NCBI GenBank assembly: GCA_002704905.1
Contig: PAIR01000033.1
Location: 1 to 5,196, forward strand
From: Fidelibacterota bacterium
GTDB taxonomy: Bacteria; Fidelibacterota; Marinisomatia; Marinisomatales; TCS55
Direction: 5' to 3'
Length of the DNA stretch: 5,196 bases
Positions 1 to 5,196 of the stretch are shown here, piece after piece. The stretch's first letter is position 1. Each line of letters opens with the position of its first letter. The notes beneath the pieces were generated by a model. The model had not been told where the DNA came from, ran no database searches, and saw only the letters and a program-made list of their open reading frames with translations. Position numbers and translations under genes: made by a program.

Positions 1-115
1 TCCACTCAATCCTAAAATTCTTGATATTCTTAACATTAAATTCAGTACCTTTCATTTTACTATGATAGATAGTTACATAATCAAAACACATAAATGGTTT
101 GAGTTTTTTACTCAC
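1..115 (-). CDS. Possible partial gene of unknown function, running off the left edge
   Basis: On the - strand a frame is free of stops from base 190 down to base 1 (its upstream stop is the complement of 191-193) and continues past the window edge. Candidate starts in this frame are GTG at 115-113, ATG at 91-89 and ATG at 55-53; none has a clear Shine-Dalgarno sequence, so the boundary given is only the longest choice. The translation looks protein-like, mixing lysine, aromatic, glycine and acidic residues (for example KKLKPFMCFDYVTIY and later NFRIEW). Alternating aromatic and polar residues faintly recall outer-membrane beta-barrel strands of the DUF2490 kind, but this is an impression from memory. 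If that were right the protein would need more N-terminal sequence, and the piece would be a truncated remnant lying against the aminopeptidase gene. The opposite strand is also open in the same register, which weakens the case. No function is assigned. Confidence 0.28.
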   Translation of the reverse strand, partial: MSKKLKPFMCFDYVTIYHSKMKGTEFNVKNIKNFRIEW

Positions 116-137
116 TCTGTAACTAACTGTACCACGG

Positions 138-1811
138 TTGAATAGATTATATTTTTTTATATCGGTTTTCTTTATTTGTCCTATCCTCGCTCAAGAACCT
201 AACCCAATTCAAGCAGGGGTTGCTCCATCAGAGAATGATTACCAAGGTGATCTGAATGTACTACACTACGATGTAGAAATCGGACTGGGGAATTCAGCTG
301 ACTGGATCGAAGGAATTGTTTATCTTAAATGTGAAGTGATGAAAGATGATCCCAATATGAGGTTAGATTTTACAGGTCTTTCAATCCAGTCTCTTTCAGT
401 AAATGGTTTGCTCACAAAGCACATCTATGAAAAGGGGCTAATTGAACAGAATCTTAAGGGATTTAATTTTGGCGATACAGTGACTATAAAGATTCATTAT
501 TCTGGTACTCCAGATGATGGGTTAATCTTAGGTGAAAATGTGCATGGGAATAGAACTGCATTTGTGGATAACTGGCCCAATCGTACTCGGTTCTGGCTTC
601 CTTCCATTGATTATCCAGCAGATAAAGCAACAATTAATTACTCAATCCATGCTCCTGTGGAATGGAAAGTAATTGCTAATGGGTACTTAAAAGGTAATGC
701 AAGTAAAACACCTGCTGATGCTATTGGCCCCAAAGGCGATCGAATGACTTGGTCTTGGGAGGTTACTGTACCTATTTCTCCTTATAATATGGTAATTGGT
801 GCTGGTGACTTGGAAATACGTTCTGTGGGGCTATCTGCCTGTGGTGAGGCACCTGCTTCCCAAAGAAAAGATGAATGTATTGAAGTAACCTATTGGGTTT
901 ATCCTGAAGATGTTGATAAGGCAAAACCATCCTTCAAACGGGCGGCTGAAATGGTAGATTATTTTACAAAAACGGTTGGTCCATTTCCTTTTGAAAAATT
1001 AGCCAACGTGCAGTCATCTACGCGATTTGGTGGTATGGAAAATGCTTCAGCAATTTTCTATTCAGAAAACGCGATTTCGCAAGGAAGGAATATTGAAGGT
1101 ACCGTTTCCCACGAAATTGCCCACCAGTGGTTTGGCGATGCTGTAACTGAGGCTGACTGGCATCATCTATGGTTATCTGAGGGGTTTGCCACCTATTTTG
1201 GTTCATTATTTTTTGAATATGCTGATGGAAATCAATCATTCCAAAAAAGAATGGAGAGTAGTCGTAAGCGGGTGATTAAATCAGAAATAACTAATAAACC
1301 AATCATTGATGTGAATGAAAAAGATTTATTCAAATTATTAAATTCAAATAATTATCCAAAAGGAGGTTGGGTCCTACACATGTTACGGGGATATCTTGGT
1401 AATGAACTGTTTTTCAAAGGAATTCGTAAATATTATAAAAAATACAAGTATAAGGCCGTCTTAACTGAAGAATTTCAGAAAATGATGGAAGATGTCTCAG
1501 TAAAACAATTAGATTGGTTTTTTGATCAGTGGATTTACAAGCCTGGATTTCCAAAATTATCCTATGAAGAGACTTGGTATTCAAAATCTGGAACAAAAGG
1601 CATTTTAGAAGTTACAATTTTACAAACCCAGAAAGAGGAATGGCCAATATTCAAAATACCCTCCAAAGTGTGTTGGTTGGATGATTGTAGGGCAGTTGAG
1701 ATAAACCAGAGAAAAAATTCTTTCAAATTCAATTTTGATCAAAAACCAATTCAATTGGGAGTCGTTGATCCTGATGGGTGGGTTTTAAAAGAATTAACTT
1801 TAAAGAAATGA
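138..1811 (+). CDS. Secreted M1-family zinc aminopeptidase
   Basis: Zinc metallopeptidase of family M1 (gluzincin; relatives include PepN and leukotriene A4 hydrolase), expected to remove N-terminal residues from peptides outside the cytoplasm. The 557-residue protein begins with a typical signal peptide (Asn-Arg, then a hydrophobic run to about residue 18, likely cut after Ile-Leu-Ala). An N-terminal beta-sandwich region of about 40-230 follows, then the catalytic domain. The substrate-binding GGMEN motif (the GAMEN equivalent) is at 298-302. Zinc ligands are His325 and His329 in HEIAH with Glu348 in SEGF, giving the exact HExxH-x18-E spacing, and Tyr406 in YPKGGW fits the conserved catalytic tyrosine. 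Cys235/Cys247 and Cys512/Cys517 could form disulfides after export. It is shorter than PepN (about 870 residues) and lacks its long helical C-terminal domain, as many bacterial M1 enzymes do. The TTG start is the only plausible one: an in-frame TAA lies at 120-122 and the signal peptide begins immediately. No Shine-Dalgarno sequence is visible. The substrate is unknown. Confidence 0.93.
   Translation: MNRLYFFISVFFICPILAQEPNPIQAGVAPSENDYQGDLNVLHYDVEIGLGNSADWIEGIVYLKCEVMKDDPNMRLDFTGLSIQSLSVNGLLTKHIYEKGLIEQNLKGFNFGDTVTIKIHYSGTPDDGLILGENVHGNRTAFVDNWPNRTRFWLPSIDYPADKATINYSIHAPVEWKVIANGYLKGNASKTPADAIGPKGDRMTWSWEVTVPISPYNMVIGAGDLEIRSVGLSACGEAPASQRKDECIEVTYWVYPEDVDKAKPSFKRAAEMVDYFTKTVGPFPFEKLANVQSSTRFGGMENASAIFYSENAISQGRNIEGTVSHEIAHQWFGDAVTEADWHHLWLSEGFATYFGSLFFEYADGNQSFQKRMESSRKRVIKSEITNKPIIDVNEKDLFKLLNSNNYPKGGWVLHMLRGYLGNELFFKGIRKYYKKYKYKAVLTEEFQKMMEDVSVKQLDWFFDQWIYKPGFPKLSYEETWYSKSGTKGILEVTILQTQKEEWPIFKIPSKVCWLDDCRAVEINQRKNSFKFNFDQKPIQLGVVDPDGWVLKELTLKK
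1808..1811 (+). other. ATGA stop/start overlap between aminopeptidase and TPR-binding protein genes
   Basis: The ATG of the downstream gene (1808-1810) shares bases with the TGA stop of the aminopeptidase (1809-1811). This arrangement is commonly linked to translational coupling, where a terminating ribosome restarts on the next gene. The purine-rich AAAGAA just before the ATG (1802-1807) is at most a weak ribosome-binding site and lies too close to be ideal. The overlap supports choosing ATG 1808 over the upstream GTG at 1778, and supports co-transcription of the two genes. Confidence 0.75.
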
Positions 1812-3682
1812 AAATATTAAGAATAGCCATTTTATTCTCTTTATTTAGCCTGACTTCAGGCCAAAATTGGATTCAATCTCAAGTCCTTGAACGACAATTC
1901 AACCAGGCCTTATCAAATTATAATAATGGTCGATATGCAACCAGTGAAACCATTCTAAATCAGATTTTATTGAATGAACCAGGAGTATTTGAGGAGCCAG
2001 TATTACTTTTATTGCTAAAGTCACAGGTTGGATTTAATAAGAATACAAAAGCGCGAGAAACTTCAAGTAAGATTCTAACTAAGTTTCCTAAAAGTAAATA
2101 CTTGGCAAATGTTATGGAAAGCCTGGGTGATTTATATGTGAATGAGACAAATTATTCTTCTGCCTACCGTATGTATCATCGATCAAAAAGTTTATCAATT
2201 AACCCTGAATACTCTCAAAAGATTGATATGAAATTATTAAAACTAATCCAAATTGGGTTATCCAGTTCACTCTTGAATGAACTGTTAATTCTTGAACCAA
2301 ATCCAAAATTTAGAAATATTCATTTAATTGCTAGAGCTAATTCAGAAATTTTGAGTGGTCGTCCCGATGATGCTGCAATCACATTAAACAAGGTTGACCC
2401 AACATTCCTACCTGATATATATGCATTATTCTTTGAAAATCTACTTCGTGCATCTTATAAACCATCCTCACCGGTATTAATGGTGGGTATTGTACTACCG
2501 CTTTCCGGCGATCAAATTGAAGAAGGAGAAGCTTTTCTTACTGGATTTTATGAAGGTGAAAAATCCGTAGGAGAAACAAAGCAACGGTTGTCTATTTTAG
2601 TGCAAGATAGTCGCAGCACTAATCTTCAGGCCATTATGCAAGCACAAAATCTCGAAAAGATGAATCAGCTTAAAGCATTAATTTGTCCATTGGATGATCA
2701 AGCATCACTAGCTGTTACCAGTGCACTTAGTTCAACCAATATTCCGATTATTTTAACTAATCTTCAGCGAGATGACCTGAGTAAGATCTATAATAAGAGT
2801 TTTCATTTTTATTCTACACTTGCTATGCAAGGAAGAATGGCTGCTCGCTACATAGTGAGTGAATTAGGTCTGAGTAATATTGCAGTTATTGCACCCGCAA
2901 ATCAGGATGGCGAAATTCAAACCGATTCATTTATTAGAGAATTAGACCATCTCGGTTCAAATGTTGTGGCAACAGAATGGTATTCTGGCGAACCGATAAA
3001 TCTTAAACGACAATTTAAATCTTTGAGACAAGTAGCTTTTGATCTTTTGCCAAAAGAAGAAAATTATGATGAAGCCTTAGGTATGGATATTGATAGTCTA
3101 GATGCTCTCTTTGACGTTTCAGCAGAAGATTTTTTTGATCTACCAAAACAGAAAAAAAAGAAAATGACCACTTCAGATTCTTCCAAAGTATATCTAAACA
3201 CTATTCAAGCTATTTACCTGCCGATCAATAAGTCCGATCTGGAATTTATTGGTCCCCAAATTCCCATGTATAATTTAGATGCAAAATTAATCGGGAATGG
3301 AAATTGGCAAAACCTTAATATTTTACAAAAAGATAATATTGGTCCTCATTTGAAAGGGCTTTCACTCTTGACAAATTTTTTTCATCATAAGGTAGATTCA
3401 ATTGATTATGAGGGTGATCAATTAAATGCATATTATCGTGGATACAATACAGCAAAAATATTAATTGCAATTGATCTTGAGAACCAATCCAGACAGTCTT
3501 TAAACCAATCTCTGAAAAATATCAATTTCCATGTTGGTGAAGGTTTTTATTATTCACCATCAGTTTTAAATAAACAAGTAAACTCAGCATTTCAACTCCT
3601 TGAGTTTGATGGAGAAGGATTTATCCATCAAGGTGTATTCCAAGGCGATTCTCTCCAATTGGTTCTACCTCAAAATCCTTAA
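1808..3682 (+). CDS. Exported TPR and type-1 periplasmic-binding protein (LpoA-like architecture)
   Basis: A 624-residue exported protein. A signal peptide covers about residues 1-18 (Lys2, Arg5, then a hydrophobic run ending Thr-Ser-Gly) with no lipobox cysteine, so it appears soluble in the periplasm. Residues 22-200 are helical and TPR-like, with a BamD/YbgF-style segment around FPKSKYLANV at 93-102 and a repeat near 110-135. Residues about 223-610 match a type-1 periplasmic-binding fold (the LivJ/LpoA C-terminal type), beginning VGIVLPLSG at 226-234. A lobe crossover near 414-459 carries an acidic stretch and then a lysine run (KQKKKKM, 447-453), probably a flexible loop. The order TPR then binding domain is that of E. 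coli LpoA, an activator of penicillin-binding protein 1a, but that role is inference; a solute-binding or scaffolding role is also possible. The start chosen is ATG 1808, which overlaps the previous stop as ATGA and gives a clean signal peptide. A GTG at 1778 would add ten residues and is less likely. Translational coupling to the aminopeptidase is likely. Confidence 0.82.
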   Translation: MKILRIAILFSLFSLTSGQNWIQSQVLERQFNQALSNYNNGRYATSETILNQILLNEPGVFEEPVLLLLLKSQVGFNKNTKARETSSKILTKFPKSKYLANVMESLGDLYVNETNYSSAYRMYHRSKSLSINPEYSQKIDMKLLKLIQIGLSSSLLNELLILEPNPKFRNIHLIARANSEILSGRPDDAAITLNKVDPTFLPDIYALFFENLLRASYKPSSPVLMVGIVLPLSGDQIEEGEAFLTGFYEGEKSVGETKQRLSILVQDSRSTNLQAIMQAQNLEKMNQLKALICPLDDQASLAVTSALSSTNIPIILTNLQRDDLSKIYNKSFHFYSTLAMQGRMAARYIVSELGLSNIAVIAPANQDGEIQTDSFIRELDHLGSNVVATEWYSGEPINLKRQFKSLRQVAFDLLPKEENYDEALGMDIDSLDALFDVSAEDFFDLPKQKKKKMTTSDSSKVYLNTIQAIYLPINKSDLEFIGPQIPMYNLDAKLIGNGNWQNLNILQKDNIGPHLKGLSLLTNFFHHKVDSIDYEGDQLNAYYRGYNTAKILIAIDLENQSRQSLNQSLKNINFHVGEGFYYSPSVLNKQVNSAFQLLEFDGEGFIHQGVFQGDSLQLVLPQNP

Positions 3683-3691
3683 AGTGTATTT

Positions 3692-4381
3692 TTGAATTAT
3701 ATTGATTATTCTGATCATTTTGGCGTAGATGGATTTAATGCATTTATTTCTTATCGAGATCAAGACTATGCTAACCTAACAAACCGAAAAGTCTTCACAA
3801 CTAATCTTGGATTTGATGTTAATGAATTAGTGATACCGAATCAAGTACACTCCAAGAGGGTTAAAATGGTGGATTCTGCTTGTTTATTAAAAGAAACGGA
3901 TGGAGTAATCTCAAATGTGAAAAATGTAGTTTTAAGTATTCAAGTGGCTGATTGTATTCCACTTTTCTTATTTAATCCAATATCACATCAATTTGGAATG
4001 ATTCATTCTGGATGGAGAGGAACAGCTCAATGTATTGGACCAAATGCAATTCACATAATGGAAACCTATGGAGATAATGCTAAGGATGTTATGGCTATAA
4101 TAGGCCCATCTATTGGTCAATGTTGTTTTGAGGTTGGTCCGGAAGTCACAGCCCAATTTGACCGTACTTATTCAATCAAAGGAAAAAATGATCGAATGAT
4201 GTTGGATTTGAAAAATATTGTAAAGGATCAAATGTTGGCGAATGGGTTATTGGGAAAAAATATTTTGGTGGATAATCAATGCACATGTTGCGAAAAAGAA
4301 TATTTTTTTTCCTACCGACGTGATGGCCAAGAAACTGGCCGAATGGTTGCTATTTCCGGTTGGCGACAGTCATCCTTTTGA
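3692..4381 (+). CDS. pgeF: Peptidoglycan editing factor PgeF (YfiH/YlmD laccase-domain family)
   Basis: Cytoplasmic enzyme of the YfiH/YlmD/LACC1 (Cu-oxidase_4) family. In E. coli, PgeF hydrolyses UDP-MurNAc-L-Ser, a mis-made cell-wall precursor, so that serine does not replace L-alanine in peptidoglycan. Other family members have purine nucleoside phosphorylase and adenosine deaminase activity. The 229-residue length is normal. The metal-site residues are present: His53 in NQVHSKRV, Cys88 in VADCIPLF and His105 in HSGWRGTA. Also conserved are IGPSIGQCCFEVG (137-149), the CTCC cluster (197-200) and the C-terminal block FFSYRRDGQETGRM (205-218). No signal peptide is present. TTG 3692 is used because an in-frame TAA lies at 3680-3682 and the next ATG (Met59) would remove His53. 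No convincing Shine-Dalgarno sequence precedes it; AAAGTG at 3681-3686 is weak. It lies 9 bases after the TPR-binding protein gene and is probably in the same operon, upstream of uppP. The family call is very secure; the exact reaction in this organism is inferred. Confidence 0.95.
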   Translation: MNYIDYSDHFGVDGFNAFISYRDQDYANLTNRKVFTTNLGFDVNELVIPNQVHSKRVKMVDSACLLKETDGVISNVKNVVLSIQVADCIPLFLFNPISHQFGMIHSGWRGTAQCIGPNAIHIMETYGDNAKDVMAIIGPSIGQCCFEVGPEVTAQFDRTYSIKGKNDRMMLDLKNIVKDQMLANGLLGKNILVDNQCTCCEKEYFFSYRRDGQETGRMVAISGWRQSSF

Positions 4382-4425
4382 TTCTCTATCCTTCCTAATA
4401 AATTCTTCTTCACTTTTCAAATCAA

Positions 4426-5190
4426 ATGACACTATTAGATGCAATAACACTTGGCGCTATTCAAGGTATAACTGAATTTCTTCCTATCAGCAGTTCAGGG
4501 CATTTGGTACTTGGGCAAGCCCTTTTGGGGATTGTATTACCTGGAAATGAGTTTGAAGTCATAACCCATCTGGGAACCCTATTGAGTGTATTTTGTATTT
4601 TTTGGACTGATATTATTAAATTAATATCTGGAATAAGAGACATAAAAACGCAAAAATATATTCTTTATTTAACTATCGCGACGATACCTGCAGTCGTTGT
4701 CGGTTTGACGAGTAAATCATTTATTTCAGTGTTGTTTGAATCGATTCATTTGGTGTCCATCTCACTTATATTTACAGGACTGATACTTTTTCTTTCTCAA
4801 AAATTGATTCAAAGGTCTGAAACAATGACTATAAGAAAAGGATTTTTGATTGGTTTATCTCAGGCGATTGCAATCATTCCGGGAATATCTCGATCTGGAA
4901 TGACAATCAGCATGGGATTAGCATTGGGTATATCGGGAAAAGAGGCTGCAAAATTCTCATTTTTACTTGCAATTCCATCTATTACCGGTGCAGGAATTTT
5001 GACTCTAATGGACACTTCATTTTCTACAATGACAATTCCCGCATCATCTTTAATAGCTGCATTTCTAAGTTCTTTTATTATTGGTTATTTATCTCTTAAA
5101 TGGCTATTTGGTTTACTAGAAAGCGGTAAATTCCATCTATTTGGATATTACTGTATCTTGATTGGTCTTCTAACGTTGGTTATAATATAA
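4426..5190 (+). CDS. uppP: Undecaprenyl-diphosphatase UppP (BacA family)
   Basis: Inner-membrane enzyme that dephosphorylates undecaprenyl pyrophosphate to undecaprenyl phosphate, the lipid carrier for peptidoglycan and other envelope polymers. Extra copies of this family are known to give bacitracin resistance. The 254 residues are mostly hydrophobic, with about seven or eight membrane or re-entrant segments. Both signature regions are intact: the (E/Q)xxxE motif as Gln13 and Glu17, followed by PISSSGH at 20-26 with His26, and PGISRSGMT at 152-160 with Arg156. His26 and Arg156 match the catalytic residues described for E. coli UppP. The length is slightly below the usual 260-275. ATG 4426 places the first motif at the normal distance from the N-terminus. 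The 44-base gap after pgeF is pyrimidine-rich, with no hairpin and no Shine-Dalgarno sequence, so read-through from pgeF is likely. The gene is complete and stops 6 bases before the window edge; an ATG at 5192 could open the next gene. The PgeF neighbour fits a shared cell-wall role. Confidence 0.96.
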   Translation: MTLLDAITLGAIQGITEFLPISSSGHLVLGQALLGIVLPGNEFEVITHLGTLLSVFCIFWTDIIKLISGIRDIKTQKYILYLTIATIPAVVVGLTSKSFISVLFESIHLVSISLIFTGLILFLSQKLIQRSETMTIRKGFLIGLSQAIAIIPGISRSGMTISMGLALGISGKEAAKFSFLLAIPSITGAGILTLMDTSFSTMTIPASSLIAAFLSSFIIGYLSLKWLFGLLESGKFHLFGYYCILIGLLTLVII

Positions 5191-5196
5191 AATGGC

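Noticed and set aside
21..66. Possible promoter elements: TTGATA at 21-26, TTAACA at 30-35, TATGAT at 61-66.
   Set aside because: The spacings between them are far from 17 bases, and such hexamers are expected by chance in AT-rich DNA.
100..114. Small inverted repeat TGAGT with a T-rich loop and ACTCA.
   Set aside because: A five-pair stem with weak pairing and no following U-run; too weak for a terminator or an operator claim.
2..145. A + strand frame open from the left edge to a TAG at 143-145, which could be the end of an upstream gene overlapping the aminopeptidase start.
   Set aside because: Its translation is rich in His, Thr and Phe with few small or charged residues and looks like the mirror of the more protein-like - strand frame in the same register.
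1018..1239. 73-residue open frame on the - strand.
   Set aside because: It lies wholly opposite the catalytic core of the M1 peptidase (GGMEN and HEIAH motifs), and its Gln/His-rich translation is typical of an antisense shadow.
1414..1596. 60-residue open frame on the - strand.
   Set aside because: It is antisense to the C-terminal part of the aminopeptidase, with no recognisable motif and no start signal.
1746..1758. Perfect 6-base palindrome CCAATT-C-AATTGG.
   Set aside because: It lies inside the aminopeptidase coding sequence in AT-rich DNA and encodes ordinary residues; likely chance.
1778..1807. GTG at 1778 as an earlier start for the TPR-binding protein.
   Set aside because: It would put ten charged residues before the signal peptide and a 34-base overlap with the aminopeptidase; ATG 1808 gives a clean signal peptide and a standard ATGA overlap.
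4242..4475. 77-residue + strand frame bridging the end of pgeF and the start of uppP.
   Set aside because: It is an out-of-frame shadow of the conserved C-terminus of PgeF and overlaps the uppP start; its composition is not protein-like.
4461..4643. 60-residue open frame on the - strand.
   Set aside because: It is antisense to the conserved N-terminal motif of uppP.
5192..5196. ATG one base after the uppP stop that may begin another gene.
   Set aside because: Only five bases are available before the window edge, so no reading frame can be judged.

Overview
The window is AT-rich chromosomal DNA (roughly two thirds A+T by eye) from a Gram-negative-type bacterium. It holds four complete genes, all on the + strand and tightly packed. 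Two of the four genes start with TTG and none has a strong Shine-Dalgarno sequence. Together with the secreted M1 peptidase and the protein that joins a TPR region to a type-1 periplasmic-binding domain, this suggests a member of the FCB side of the tree (for example Bacteroidota, Ignavibacteria or Candidatus Marinimicrobia). That placement is an inference from style and gene content; no marker gene is present.

Layout: bases 1-137 lie upstream of the first complete gene. They contain no clear promoter, but on the - strand they carry a stop-free, protein-like frame that runs off the left edge, possibly a divergent gene or a gene remnant. Next comes a secreted M1-family zinc aminopeptidase (138-1811, TTG start). 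It overlaps by 4 bases (ATGA) with a 624-residue exported protein made of TPR-like helices followed by a type-1 periplasmic-binding (LpoA/LivJ-like) domain (1808-3682). Nine bases later comes pgeF (3692-4381, TTG start), the laccase-domain peptidoglycan editing factor. After a 44-base spacer comes uppP (4426-5190), undecaprenyl-diphosphatase. The window ends 6 bases after the uppP stop, and those 6 bases contain an ATG that may open the next gene.

The spacing suggests one transcription unit. Three of the four products relate to the cell wall: UppP recycles the undecaprenyl lipid carrier, PgeF removes wrongly built UDP-MurNAc-L-Ser precursors, and the TPR plus binding-domain protein has the same domain order as LpoA, the outer-membrane activator of a penicillin-binding protein in Escherichia coli. 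The aminopeptidase fits as an exported peptide-degrading enzyme but has no obvious cell-wall role. All four families are known, and I found no mobile element, CRISPR array, RNA gene or clearly new system. The items most worth following are the LpoA-like protein in this envelope-linked operon and the unexplained antisense frame at the left edge.
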